This document shows positions 52,138 to 61,115 of a stretch of 64,000 nucleotides of DNA, piece by piece. The notes under the pieces are model-generated. The model saw nothing but the letters and a program-made list of their open reading frames with translations. It was not told the DNA's origin and ran no database searches. The stretch is from NCBI RefSeq assembly GCF_008364825.1, contig NZ_VTTO01000002.1, positions 434,001 through 498,000 on the forward strand, given 5' to 3'. Source of the stretch: Azospirillum sp. B21. GTDB lineage: Bacteria > Pseudomonadota > Alphaproteobacteria > Azospirillales > Azospirillaceae. Both the position numbers and the translations under genes were made by a program. Numbering within the stretch: position 1 is the stretch's first letter; each line of letters opens with the position of its first letter.

Positions 52138-53610
52138 ATGCCGCTGGGCCGCCGTCCGTTCCTTGGCCTGCTCGGCTGCCTTGCTCTGCCCGCAGTGGCG
52201 CGGCCTTCCTATGCTGCAACCATTGATTACGAGGGTCGGGGATCCGAAGGCACCGCGCTCGGCTATATCCTGTTCGACCCCGACAGCGGCCGGGCGGTGG
52301 AGGCGCGGGCGGCCGACACCCCCTTCATCCCGGCCTCTGTGGCGAAACTGCCGACCGCCTCGGCGGCGCTGGCCCTGCTGGGACCGGACCACCGATTCGC
52401 CACGCGGTTGCTCGGCGGCGGGCTATCCGGTGGCGGGCTATCCGGTGGTGGGCTATCCGGCGGTGGGCTATCCGGCGGTGGGCTGTCCACCGACGGGGTG
52501 CTGCGCGGCGACCTGATCCTGCAGGGCGGCGGCGATCCGGCCCTGGCGACGGAAGGGCTGTTGCAACTGCTCGACCAGGCGCGTGCCGCCGGGCTTCGCC
52601 GGGTGGAAGGGCGCTTCCTCTACGACGCCACGCTGCTGCCCGAACTGGCGGAGATCGATTCCGGCCAGCCCTGGGCCGCTCCCTACAACACGGGCGCCGG
52701 GGCGCTGTCGCTGAACTACAACCGCGCCCTGCTGAGCTGGGGGCGCGGCGGCCGGGGCGGGCCGGAGGCGCTGACCGTCGCCGATGCCGGACGGCTGCCG
52801 CTGGACAGCGTCACCGTCCTGCCGATGGCGGCGGGCGGCCGCTTTCCGCTGCTGCCGGACGGGGCGGACCGCTGGCGCATGACGCCGCCGGCAACGGGGG
52901 AGGCCGGGGCGGCCTGGGTGCCGGTGGCCCGGCCTGGCCTGGCCGCCGCCACGCTGTTCCGCCGGTTGGCCGCCGAGGCCGGCATCGCCCTGCCGCCGCC
53001 CCTGCCGGGACAGGCGCCGGCCGCCGCGATGCCGATCGCGACCCTGGACAGCCTGCCGCTGGCGGAACTGGTCCGCGGGCTTCTGCGCCATTCCAACAAC
53101 CTGTCGGCGGAAGTGATCGGGCTGGCCGCCGCGCGCCGGCTGGATCCGGCCGTGGCGACGCTCGGGCGTTCCGCGGCGCTGCTGCAGGGCCTGCTGGCAC
53201 GGCAACCGCTGGACGGGGCCGGGTGGGGCGGGTTGCGGCTGGCCAATCATTCGGGGCTGGGCACCGGATCGCGCGCCACGCCACGGCAGATGGCGGCGCT
53301 GCTGCGGGCCGGCGGGCCGGCGCTGTGGGACCTGCTGCCGGGGGAGGAGGACGGCAAGGCGCTGCCGCCCGGCATCCGGGCCAAATCCGGGACCCTGGCC
53401 TATGTTAAGGGCTTGGCCGGGCTGCTGACGGCAACCAGCGGCCAGCGGCTCGGCTTCGTTCTGTTCATCGCCGATGCCCGGCGGCGGGCGGCGATGGACG
53501 CCGCGCTGGATCGCCGGGTGACCGCCATCCCGCCCGACGCGCGTGCCTGGGCCGCGGACGCCCGTGCGTTGCAGAGCGGGCTATTGGAGCGGTGGGTTTT
53601 AACCTATTGA
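52138..53610 (+). CDS. dacB: D-alanyl-D-alanine carboxypeptidase/endopeptidase (PBP4, S13)
   Basis: A 490-residue penicillin-binding protein of the DacB type acting on peptidoglycan in the periplasm. Active-site motifs are SVAK (S67, K70), SNN in RHSNNLSAE and KSG in AKSGTLAYVKG. The N-terminus MPLGRRPFLGLLGCLALPAVA has a twin-arginine-like RRPFLG. Residues 93-117 are five perfect GGGLS repeats inserted after the SxxK helix region. The start is uncertain; an ATG at 52048 is the longer option. It diverges from the FHA gene across ~180 bp. Confidence 0.85.
   Translation: MPLGRRPFLGLLGCLALPAVARPSYAATIDYEGRGSEGTALGYILFDPDSGRAVEARAADTPFIPASVAKLPTASAALALLGPDHRFATRLLGGGLSGGGLSGGGLSGGGLSGGGLSTDGVLRGDLILQGGGDPALATEGLLQLLDQARAAGLRRVEGRFLYDATLLPELAEIDSGQPWAAPYNTGAGALSLNYNRALLSWGRGGRGGPEALTVADAGRLPLDSVTVLPMAAGGRFPLLPDGADRWRMTPPATGEAGAAWVPVARPGLAAATLFRRLAAEAGIALPPPLPGQAPAAAMPIATLDSLPLAELVRGLLRHSNNLSAEVIGLAAARRLDPAVATLGRSAALLQGLLARQPLDGAGWGGLRLANHSGLGTGSRATPRQMAALLRAGGPALWDLLPGEEDGKALPPGIRAKSGTLAYVKGLAGLLTATSGQRLGFVLFIADARRRAAMDAALDRRVTAIPPDARAWAADARALQSGLLERWVLTY
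52414..52488 (+). repeat. Five tandem 15-bp units encoding GGGLS
   Basis: Unit consensus GGYGGYGGGCTATCC; the five copies differ only at synonymous sites. It keeps frame whatever the copy number, so length variation would change only a linker. Confidence 0.95.
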
Positions 53611-53711
53611 CTGACATAGGTCATACGTTCGACTATGACGTGTCCGGTAAAATGCAAGGCAAAGTCGATCCGGTACAAATTGGTCCGCAGGCCGGTCGGC
53701 AGGCGGATTGA

Positions 53712-54419
53712 ATGCCCGTCCATCCGATCCATGTCCGTCCCCACTCTGCAGCGGGAGTGCCAGACCCGATGATGACAGCCATTTCCAGCACCTCTACCGC
53801 GCGCAGCGCCCTGCGCCGCAGGCTGGAACGGCAGGACGTCGCCGCCAACCGCTATCACGACCGGCGGCTGGGGGCGGAGGTCGTCAACATCGTCGTCGGC
53901 GGCTGCGTCGTCACCGACGACCCGAACGTCGTCATCACCACCACGCTGGGCTCCTGCGTCGCCGCCTGCCTGTACGATCCGGTGGCGGAGATCGGCGGCA
54001 TGAACCATTTCCTGCTGCCCGATGCCGGCACGGACGCGTTGTCGCTGTCGTCCCGCTACGGCGCCACGGCGATGGAACAACTGATCAACCGTCTGCTGGC
54101 GGTCACCGGCCGGCGCGACCGGCTGCGCGCCAAGGTGTTCGGCGGCGCCAACGTGAACCTGACCACGCTGCGCACCGCCAACATCGGCCAGCGCAACGTC
54201 GAATTCGTGATGGAGTATCTGGCGACGGAAGGCATTCCCACCGTCAGCTGGGACGTCGGCGGCGCCAGCCCCCGCGGCGTGCGATTCTTCCCCACCAGCG
54301 GGCGCAGCCAGCGCCGGCTGATCGGCGACGAGACCCTGCACGACATCGCCCGCAACGAGTCGTCCTACATGGAACATCTGGGCCGGACGCGGATCGAAGG
54401 CGACGTCGAGCTGTTCTGA
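53712..54419 (+). CDS. cheD: Chemoreceptor glutamine deamidase
   Basis: A 235-residue CheD. The catalytic Cys is in TTTLGSCVAACLYDP (C82 from this start) and the His in EIGGMNHFLLP (H99), with the later KVFGGANV and FVMEYLATEGI blocks. CheD deamidates receptor glutamines and interacts with CheC in other species. The N-terminal ~50 residues before RRLGAEVVNIVVGG are extra; a start at 53769 or 53772 would shorten them. It stands apart from any che operon but in a window with three receptors. Confidence 0.88.
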   Translation: MPVHPIHVRPHSAAGVPDPMMTAISSTSTARSALRRRLERQDVAANRYHDRRLGAEVVNIVVGGCVVTDDPNVVITTTLGSCVAACLYDPVAEIGGMNHFLLPDAGTDALSLSSRYGATAMEQLINRLLAVTGRRDRLRAKVFGGANVNLTTLRTANIGQRNVEFVMEYLATEGIPTVSWDVGGASPRGVRFFPTSGRSQRRLIGDETLHDIARNESSYMEHLGRTRIEGDVELF

Positions 54420-54495
54420 TAAGCTCGACCGGTCGTCGACAGCCCTCATCCATGGGCGCGCCGCCGACACCCGCCGTCCCTCCGCGGAGCCCTTC

Positions 54496-55467
54496 ATGGC
54501 CGACACGCTGTTCCGGATCGCCACCTTCAACCTGGAAAACCTGGACGACGATGCCGACGAGCCGCCCTTCGAGGCGCGGATCGCCACCCTGCGCCCCCAG
54601 CTGGAGCGGCTGGAGGCCGACATCCTCTGCCTGCAGGAGGTCGACGCCCAGCACCCGGTGAAGAGCGAACCGCGGACCTTGCGCGCGCTGACCCGCCTGC
54701 TGGAGGGCACGCGTTATGCCGATTACCACGTCACCGCGGGCGACGCCCCGTCGCCGGCCGACCGCCACAACCCGGTGATCGTCAGCCGCTGGCCGATCCG
54801 GGCGGCGCGGCTGCTGCGCCACCATCTGGTGCCGCCGGCCCGCGTTCGCCTCGCCACCGCCGACCCGGCGCCGGACACGGAGACGGAGGTCGGCTGGGAC
54901 CGGCCGGTGCTGCATGCCGAGGTGGAGATGCCGCAGGGGCGCATCCTGCATGTCTTCGACCTGCATCTGCGCGCCCCGATCGCCGCCCCCGTGCCGGGGC
55001 AGAAGGCCGATGCCCAGACCTGGAAGACGGCGTCCGGCTGGGCGGAGGGCTTCTATCTCGCCTCGATCAAGCGGACGGGGCAGGCGCTGGAAACACGCAT
55101 GGCGGTCGACCAGCTGTTCGACGCCGATCCCGACGCGCTCATCGTGGTGGCCGGCGACTGCAACGCCGACCTGGAGCAGACCGCCGTCCGCATCATCCGC
55201 GCCGCCCCCGACTTCACCGGCAACCCGGAGCTGGCGAACCGCGTGCTGGAGCCGCTGGAGCAGGCGATCCCCGACGAGCGGCGCTACACCGTCCTGCATG
55301 CCGGCACGCCGGTGCTTCTGGACCATCTGATGACCTCGCCGCGGCTGACCGAACGGCTGCAGGAGGTCGCCATCCACAACGAGGATCTGACCGACGAGGT
55401 CGATCACGCCGACGAGCCCTCGCCGGTCAGCTACCATGCGCCGGTGGTGGCGAGTTTCGCGTTGTAG
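54496..55467 (+). CDS. Endonuclease/exonuclease/phosphatase-family protein
   Basis: A 323-residue EEP-superfamily metal-dependent enzyme. Motifs: ATFNLENLD, LCLQEVDAQ (metal Glu), VVAGDCNADL (Asp and Asn), LLDHLMTSP and SYHAPVVASF (catalytic His). Members cleave DNA, RNA or phosphodiesters; no signal peptide is seen, so it is probably cytoplasmic. Substrate unknown. It starts 76 bp after cheD. Confidence 0.85.
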   Translation: MADTLFRIATFNLENLDDDADEPPFEARIATLRPQLERLEADILCLQEVDAQHPVKSEPRTLRALTRLLEGTRYADYHVTAGDAPSPADRHNPVIVSRWPIRAARLLRHHLVPPARVRLATADPAPDTETEVGWDRPVLHAEVEMPQGRILHVFDLHLRAPIAAPVPGQKADAQTWKTASGWAEGFYLASIKRTGQALETRMAVDQLFDADPDALIVVAGDCNADLEQTAVRIIRAAPDFTGNPELANRVLEPLEQAIPDERRYTVLHAGTPVLLDHLMTSPRLTERLQEVAIHNEDLTDEVDHADEPSPVSYHAPVVASFAL

Positions 55468-55566
55468 GGCTGGATTTGCCGGGGCAACTGGTGGAAAACA
55501 GCGTCTTCGGAATTTTTGCGGCGCTCCGGTCCGGTTGAGAGGGCCAGCGCCAATTGGGGAGACAGC

Positions 55567-55932
55567 ATGTTCACTGCCGCCAGCTTCCGCGTCGGCGACC
55601 GCGTGACCATCCGCAGCGGCCAGTCCATTCCGCAATCCACCGCAACGGTGGAACGCTACACCGAAGGCGGGCGCTGCATGGTGCTGTCCGACGGCAGCGA
55701 ATGGCGCGCCGACGGGCGCCGCCAGTGGGGCTTCCGCGGCGGCTATTACAAGGGTCCGGTGGTCGAGCCGTTCGAGCCGGGCGACGACGACTTCATCGCC
55801 CGGCGCCGCGCCATCGGCGCGCTGCGCAAGTTCGGGGATGGGCTGACGATGGAGTCGCCGCTGAGCACCGAGGCGCTGCAGCGGATTTTGGACGTGGTGG
55901 ACAAGGAGAAGGCGGCGGTCAAGAAGGGATAA
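55567..55932 (+). CDS. Small protein of unknown function
   Basis: A 121-residue basic protein. The first 70 residues look like a small beta-barrel (SFRVGDRVTIRSG, ATVERYTEGGRCMVLSDGSEWRADG), the rest is helical and charged. The start is the ATG at 55567 after GGGGAG. I do not recognise a family. It ends just before a large nested repeat. Confidence 0.65.
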   Translation: MFTAASFRVGDRVTIRSGQSIPQSTATVERYTEGGRCMVLSDGSEWRADGRRQWGFRGGYYKGPVVEPFEPGDDDFIARRRAIGALRKFGDGLTMESPLSTEALQRILDVVDKEKAAVKKG

Positions 55933-55935
55933 CCG

Positions 55936-56111
55936 CCCTCTCTCCCCCGGGGAGAGGGAGGGGACCCGCCGCGTAGCGGTGGGGAGGGTGAGGGGGCCGG
56001 CGCGCGACAGCGCGCCGCCAAGGGGCATACTGCCCCTTGGCAATCCCCTGGCACAGGCTGGAGCCTGTGCTGCCCCCTCACCCTGACCCTCTCCCCGGAG
56101 GGGAGAGGGGG
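55936..56111. repeat. Type A repeat pair containing a triple-hairpin module
   Basis: Type A outer units flank a 76-bp module (55997-56072) with three stems: CGGCGCGC/GCGCGCCG (55998-56017), CCAAGGGGCA/TGCCCCTTGG (56018-56040) and GCACAGGCT/AGCCTGTGC (56051-56070). The left side also has GGAGGGGACCCGCCGCG. Almost the same composite recurs at 60.9-61.1 kb. Confidence 0.88.
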
Positions 56112-56118
56112 ACTTCAC

Positions 56119-57714
56119 TCACTCCGCCGCGACGGTCTCCCGCACGGCTTCCTCGGCAGGCACTGTGCGGATCAGGTGGTCGAAGGCGGCCAGCGCGGCC
56201 TTCGCACCCTCGCCCATGGCGATGACGATCTGCTTGAACGGCACCGTCGTCGCGTCGCCGGCGGCGAACACGCCGGGCAGTGAGGTCTGGCCGCGGTTGT
56301 CCACCTCGATCTCGCCGCGCGGGGTCAGCGCCAGCGTGCCCTTCAGCCATTCGGTGTTCGGCACCAGGCCGATCTGCACGAAGATGCCTTCCAGCTCCAC
56401 CCGCTTCAGCTCGCCGCTGCTGCGGTCCTTGTAGGACAGGCCGACGACCTTGTTGCCGTCGCCATGCACCTCGGTGGTCTGGGCCGAGACGATGACGGTC
56501 ACGTTGGGCAGGCTGTGCAGCTTGCGTTGCAGCACCGCGTCGGCACGCAGCTGGCTGTCGAACTCGATCAGCGTGACGTGCGAGACGATGCCGGCAAGGT
56601 CGATCGCCGCCTCGACGCCGGAGTTGCCGCCGCCGATCACCGCCACGCGCTTGCCCTTGAACAGCGGACCGTCGCAGTGCGGGCAGTAGGCCACACCCTT
56701 GTTGCGGTATTCCGCCTCGCCCGGAACGTTCATCGAGCGCCAGCGGGCGCCGGTCGACAGCACCACCGTGCGGGACTTCAGCGACGCGCCGCTGGCCAGC
56801 TTCACCTCGATCAGGCCGCCTTCCTGCGTGGCCGGCACCAGGGCGGTGGCGGTCTGCAGGTTCATCACGTCGACCTCATAGTCCTTGACGTGCTGCTCCA
56901 GCGCCGCGGCCAGCTTCGGCCCCTCGGTGTGGGAGACGGAGATGAAGTTCTCGATCGCCATCGTGTCGAGCACCTGACCGCCGAACCGTTCGGCCGCCAC
57001 GCCGGTGCGGATGCCCTTGCGGGCGGCGTAGATGGCGGCCGCGGCGCCGGCCGGGCCGCCGCCGATCACCAGCACCTCGAAGGGGGCCTTGGCCTTGATC
57101 TTCTCGGCGGCACGGGCGACGGCGCCGGTGTCCAGCTTGGCGACGATCTGCGCCACGTCCATGCGGCCCTGGGCGAAGGGCTCGCCGTTCAGGAAGACGG
57201 TGGGGACGGCCATCACTTGACGCTGCTCGACCTCCTGCTGGAACAGCGCGCCGTCGATGGCGACATGCTTGATCCGCGGGTTCAGCGCGCTCATCAGGTT
57301 CAGGGCCTGGACCACGTCAGGGCAGTTCTGGCAGGACAGCGAGAAATAGGTCTCGAAGCGGAAATCGCCGTCCAGGTTGCGGATCTGCTCCAGCAGCTCC
57401 TCCGACTCCTTCGACGGGTGGCCGCCGACCTGCAGCAGGGCCAGCACCAGAGAGTTGAACTCATGCCCCATCGGCAGGCCGGCGAAAGTGACGCCGATGT
57501 CGCTGCCGTTGCGGTTGATCGCGAAGGAGGGGCGGCGGGCGTCGGCGCCGTTGCGGTCCAGCGTGATCTTGTCGGACAGCGAGGCGATGTCTTCCAGCAG
57601 GCCGAGCATCTCCTGCGACTTCGCCCCGTCGTCCAGCGACGCGACCAGCGTGATCGGATGGGTGATGCGCTCCAGGTAAGCCTTCAACTGCGTCTTCAGA
57701 TTGGCGTCCAGCAT
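56119..57714 (-). CDS. ahpF: Alkyl hydroperoxide reductase subunit F
   Basis: A 531-residue FAD/NADH disulfide reductase that recycles AhpC. The N-terminal tandem-thioredoxin domain carries [10 protein letters not shown] (CxxC), then the FAD motif [20 protein letters not shown], the redox CxxC in [13 protein letters not shown], and the NADH motif [16 protein letters not shown]. It is full length. The start is the ATG at 57714 ([14 protein letters not shown]). It lies downstream of ahpC in the same direction, separated by ~400 bp with a repeat pair, and is probably in the OxyR regulon. Confidence 0.94.
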   Translation of the reverse strand: MLDANLKTQLKAYLERITHPITLVASLDDGAKSQEMLGLLEDIASLSDKITLDRNGADARRPSFAINRNGSDIGVTFAGLPMGHEFNSLVLALLQVGGHPSKESEELLEQIRNLDGDFRFETYFSLSCQNCPDVVQALNLMSALNPRIKHVAIDGALFQQEVEQRQVMAVPTVFLNGEPFAQGRMDVAQIVAKLDTGAVARAAEKIKAKAPFEVLVIGGGPAGAAAAIYAARKGIRTGVAAERFGGQVLDTMAIENFISVSHTEGPKLAAALEQHVKDYEVDVMNLQTATALVPATQEGGLIEVKLASGASLKSRTVVLSTGARWRSMNVPGEAEYRNKGVAYCPHCDGPLFKGKRVAVIGGGNSGVEAAIDLAGIVSHVTLIEFDSQLRADAVLQRKLHSLPNVTVIVSAQTTEVHGDGNKVVGLSYKDRSSGELKRVELEGIFVQIGLVPNTEWLKGTLALTPRGEIEVDNRGQTSLPGVFAAGDATTVPFKQIVIAMGEGAKAALAAFDHLIRTVPAEEAVRETVAAE

Positions 57715-57856
57715 GGCTCTCTTTCCCAACGTCTCGTGTCCGGGGCGGATCGCCTGCCTGATATGGCGGCGGTCCGGGCGGAGAAAATGGTGGCCCGAAT
57801 CGGAAGAGCCGGTCGGGCAGGCGGTCCGGTTTTGAAACAGTGAAGAGTTCGAAACG

Positions 57857-57947
57857 TCATCGTCCTCCCCGCGCAGGCGGGGATCCAGACTTTGAAAGGA
57901 CTGCGACAAAAAGCGCGGCGTCTGGGTGCCCGCCTTCGCGGGGATGG
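57857..57947. repeat. Inverted pair of the widespread GCGGGGATCCAG repeat
   Basis: CCTCCCCGCGCAGGCGGGGA then TCCAGAC (57864-57890) faces GTCTGGGTGCCCGCCTTCGC then GGGGATG (57919-57945). This is the common proteobacterial CCCCGCNNNNGCGGGGATCC intergenic repeat, different from types A and B. Confidence 0.85.
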
Positions 57948-58067
57948 GGAAACCGACGACGAAACCCGTCACGGGAGGGCTTTGGAACCGGCCCGTGGAA
58001 ACCGCCCTGCGGCCGTTCCGGCCGGCAAGGGTACTGCGATAAACACCCGCCGGAAGGCGGAGGGTAG

Positions 58068-58089
58068 GGGCCGGCCGGAACCGGCCCCC
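58068..58089 (-). terminator. Hairpin after ahpC
   Basis: GGGGCCGG (58068-58075), loop CCGGAA, CCGGCCCC (58082-58089). It follows the ahpC stop by 26 bp on the minus strand. It lacks a T-run, so it could allow some read-through into ahpF. Confidence 0.5.
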
Positions 58090-58114
58090 GATCCTTTGGG
58101 TTCCCGAAGGACCC

Positions 58115-58678
58115 TTAGATCTTGCCGACCAGGTCGAGCGACGGGGCGAGGGTCTTCTCGCCTTCCTGCCACTTGGCCGGGCAGACCTCGCCCGGGTGGG
58201 CGGCGACGTACTGGGCGGCCTTGACCTTGCGCAGCAGCTCCTTGGCGTCGCGGCCGACGCCGCCGGCGGTGATCTCGACGATCTGGATCTTGCCGTCCGG
58301 GTCGACGACGAAGGTGCCGCGGTCGGCCAGGCCGACTTCCTCGATCAGAACCTCGAAGTTGCGGCTGATGGCCAGCGTCGGGTCACCGATCATGGTGTAG
58401 CCGATCTTGCCGATGGCCGGCGAGGTGTCGTGCCAAGCCTTGTGGCAGAAGTGGGTGTCGGTCGAGACGCTGAAGATCTCGACGCCCAGTTTCTGGAATT
58501 CGGCGTAGTTGTCGGCCAGGTCTTCCAGTTCCGTCGGGCAGACGAAGGTGAAGTCGGCCGGATAGAAGAACACGACCGACCACTTGCCCTTCAGGTCGGC
58601 GTCGGTCACGTCGATGAACTTGCCGTTCTTGTACGCGGTCGCCTTGAAGGGCTTAATCTCGCTGTTGATCAAGGACAT
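58115..58678 (-). CDS. ahpC: Alkyl hydroperoxide reductase subunit C (typical 2-Cys peroxiredoxin)
   Basis: A 187-residue peroxiredoxin. The peroxidatic Cys is C47 in [13 protein letters not shown] and the resolving Cys C166 in [26 protein letters not shown] and the C-terminal tail are AhpC-like. It reduces H2O2 and organic peroxides with AhpF. It diverges from oxyR. Confidence 0.96.
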   Translation of the reverse strand: MSLINSEIKPFKATAYKNGKFIDVTDADLKGKWSVVFFYPADFTFVCPTELEDLADNYAEFQKLGVEIFSVSTDTHFCHKAWHDTSPAIGKIGYTMIGDPTLAISRNFEVLIEEVGLADRGTFVVDPDGKIQIVEITAGGVGRDAKELLRKVKAAQYVAAHPGEVCPAKWQEGEKTLAPSLDLVGKI

Positions 58679-58887
58679 TAGTGTTCTCCGATGGGGTGCG
58701 ATGAATGGTTGTCGCCTCGATCCCCGGCCGGTGGCCGTGACATGCCCGACTTAGTGCGGCGCACCGGGTCGAACAAGGGGGGCTGTATCAGGTGGCTGGG
58801 GTGAGGCGTCGTTCCGTTGTCCCGTTGACCCAAGGAGGAATACGGGAAATCTGTGATCAAGAGAAGTAGAAAATACCAATTGAACTG

Positions 58888-58902
58888 ATCGATAAATCCG
58901 AT
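58888..58902. promoter_or_regulatory. Candidate LysR-type box upstream of oxyR
   Basis: ATCG-ATAAATC-CGAT, a dyad of T-N11-A form, 13 bp before the oxyR ATG in the oxyR-ahpC divergent region. Its location suits OxyR autoregulation. It does not closely match the full E. coli OxyR consensus. Confidence 0.35.
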
Positions 58903-58915
58903 TACATATCCCGGC

Positions 58916-59827
58916 ATGAAGCCGCTCCCCACCCTGCGCCAGCTCCGCTATCTCGTCGCCGTCGTCGACCGCTGCCATTTCGGGCAGGCGGCGGAGGCCT
59001 GCCTCGTCAGCCAATCCACGCTCAGCGCCGGCCTGCAGGAACTGGAAGACCTGCTGGGCGCAACGCTGGTGGAGCGCACGCGCCGTTCGGTTCTGCCGAC
59101 ACCGCTCGGCCGCGAGATCGCGGAACGGGCACGCCAGCTGCTGAAGGGAGCGGAGGAGCTTGTGGACATCACCCGCTCCGCCGCCGACCCGATGTCGGGC
59201 GCCCTGCATCTGGGGGTGATCCCGACCATCGGTCCCTTCCTGATCCCCCGCGTGATGCCGGCCTTGCGCGAGGCCTTCCCGCGCCTGCGCCTGTATCTGC
59301 GCGAGGACCAGACCGCCCGCCTGCTGGACCAGCTGAACGCCGGCAAGCTCGACGCGGCCCTGCTGGCCTTGCCCTATCCGATGGGCGATCTGGAGACGGA
59401 GGACATCGCGGAGGACCGTTTCTCCTTCGTCTGCCCCACCGGCCACCGGCTGAGCGGCAGCGATCCCGCGCAGCCCGTCGCGGTTCCGTCGGAGGATTTG
59501 CTGCTGCTGGAGGACGGGCATTGCCTGCGCGACCACGCCATGGCCGCCTGTGCGCTGGACGCCACGCCGCACAACACCGCCTTCCAGGGCACTAGCCTGC
59601 ACACGCTGGTGCAGATGGTGGCGAACGGGCTGGGGGTGACGCTGCTGCCGCAGATGGCGGTCGATTCGGGCATCCTGCGCGGGCTGGACCTGGCGGTGCG
59701 CCCGCTGGCCGGCGACCGGCCCGGCCGCCGCATCGCGTTGGCCTGGCGCCGCACCTCCGGCCGGAAGGAGACCTTCCAGCGGCTGGCCGAGGCACTGCGG
59801 GCGGAGATGACGCGCAACGACGGCTGA
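58916..59827 (+). CDS. oxyR: Hydrogen-peroxide-responsive regulator OxyR
   Basis: A 303-residue LysR-family regulator. HTH: HFGQAAEACLVSQSTLSAGLQELEDLLG. The two redox cysteines are C203 and C212 in LEDGHCLRDHAMAAC, spaced as C199/C208 of E. coli OxyR. That disulfide pair and the divergent ahpC make the assignment strong. Confidence 0.94.
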   Translation: MKPLPTLRQLRYLVAVVDRCHFGQAAEACLVSQSTLSAGLQELEDLLGATLVERTRRSVLPTPLGREIAERARQLLKGAEELVDITRSAADPMSGALHLGVIPTIGPFLIPRVMPALREAFPRLRLYLREDQTARLLDQLNAGKLDAALLALPYPMGDLETEDIAEDRFSFVCPTGHRLSGSDPAQPVAVPSEDLLLLEDGHCLRDHAMAACALDATPHNTAFQGTSLHTLVQMVANGLGVTLLPQMAVDSGILRGLDLAVRPLAGDRPGRRIALAWRRTSGRKETFQRLAEALRAEMTRNDG

Positions 59828-59939
59828 GGGTCCGTGCCGGAAAGAATCGCTTGGTCCGGAGGGTGCGAGGTGGTTTAAACGGGACGGTTTTTCCCTTGCC
59901 TACACTGCCGTTCAACCCGCTTTCGGGACACCCCGCGTC

Positions 59940-60854
59940 ATGGTCACCACCGACACCGACACCGCTTCCGTCCCTGGCCCCCTGTTCGACCGCGTCGCCA
60001 TCGTCGGCATCGGTCTGATCGGCTCCTCCCTGGCGCGGGCGCTGGCGGAGTATGGGATCGCGCGGCAGGTCGTCTGCGCCGACCGCAACCCGGATGCCTG
60101 CGCCAAGGCGCTGGAACTGGGCATCGTGGCGGAGGCCACCACCGATCTGGCGGCGGCGCTGGCGGGTGCGGAGCTGGTGGTGCTGGCGACTCCGGTCGGC
60201 AGCTTCGCCGCGGTGGGCGAGGCCATCGGGCCGTTGCTGAAGCGCGGGACCATCGTCACCGATGTCGGGTCGGTCAAGCAGGCGACGCTGCGCGACATCG
60301 GGCCGCATCTGCCGGACGGCGTCCACCTGATCCCCGGCCATCCGGTGGCGGGCACCGAGCATTCCGGTCCGGAGGCCGGTTTCGCCACCCTGTTCCAGGG
60401 CCGCTGGTGCATCCTGACCCCGGCGACCGGTGCCGACCGCCATGCGCTGGCGCGGGTGACGGAGATGTGGCGCCGCGTCGGTTCCACCGTGGAGATCATG
60501 GAGGCCAACCACCATGACCGCGTGCTGGCCATCACCTCGCACCTGCCGCACCTGATCGCCTATACCATCGTCGGCACCGCGTCCGACCTGGAGGAGGACA
60601 CCAAGTCCGAGGTCATCAAGTTCTCCGCCGGCGGCTTCCGCGACTTCACCCGCATCGCCGCCAGCGACCCCGTGATGTGGCGCGACATCTTCCTGAACAA
60701 CCGCGAGGCGGTGCTGGAGATTCTGCAGCGCTTCACCGAGGATTTGACGGCGCTGCAGCGCTCCATCCGCTGGGGCGAGGGCGAGCAGCTGCAGGACCAC
60801 TTCACCAAGACGCGGGCGGTTCGTCGGGGGATCATCGACGCGAAGCAGGCTTAA
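59940..60854 (+). CDS. tyrC: Prephenate/arogenate (cyclohexadienyl) dehydrogenase
   Basis: A 304-residue dehydrogenase in tyrosine biosynthesis. NAD motif IVGIGLIGSSLARAL, TDVGSVKQATL, and the catalytic His in PGHPVAGTEHSGPEAG; HHDRVLAITSHLPHLIAY is also conserved. No C-terminal ACT domain. The gene symbol follows common alphaproteobacterial usage (tyrC; tyrA is equivalent). No hisC or other aromatic genes adjoin it. Confidence 0.9.
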   Translation: MVTTDTDTASVPGPLFDRVAIVGIGLIGSSLARALAEYGIARQVVCADRNPDACAKALELGIVAEATTDLAAALAGAELVVLATPVGSFAAVGEAIGPLLKRGTIVTDVGSVKQATLRDIGPHLPDGVHLIPGHPVAGTEHSGPEAGFATLFQGRWCILTPATGADRHALARVTEMWRRVGSTVEIMEANHHDRVLAITSHLPHLIAYTIVGTASDLEEDTKSEVIKFSAGGFRDFTRIAASDPVMWRDIFLNNREAVLEILQRFTEDLTALQRSIRWGEGEQLQDHFTKTRAVRRGIIDAKQA

Positions 60855-60856
60855 AG

Positions 60857-61087
60857 CCCTCTCTCCCCCGCTTTCGCGCAAACTTCGTTTGCGCTGACGC
60901 GACAGGCGGACCTACGGTCCGCTGATAGCGGGGAGAGGGAGGGGACCCGCCGCGAAGCGGTGGGGAGGGGGAGGGGGCCGGCGCGCTTAGCGCGCCGCCA
61001 AGGGGCATACTGCCCCTTGGCAATCCCCTGGCAAAGGCTGCGCCTGTGCTGCCCCCTCACCCTGACCCTCTCCCCAGGGGGAGAGGG
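60857..61087. repeat. Largest composite repeat: type A pair with both nested modules
   Basis: The left unit contains the 64-bp double-hairpin module (60868-60931), then GGAGGGGACCCGCCGCG, then the triple-hairpin module (60978-61051) and finally the right type A unit CCCCCTCACCCTGACCC then CTCTCCCCAGGGGGAGAGGG. The third stem is degraded (GCAAAGGCT against GCGCCTGTGC). Confidence 0.9.
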
Positions 61088-61115
61088 AAATCCTCGGCGG
61101 ATTCGTTCCTGCCAG

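Larger units (their letters stand above)
57715..58114. other. ahpC-ahpF intergenic region
   Basis: 400 bp without a gene. It holds the repeat pair at 57857-57947 and the hairpin at 58068-58089. An ahpF promoter must lie in the left part if the hairpin terminates ahpC transcription; none was recognised. Confidence 0.5.
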
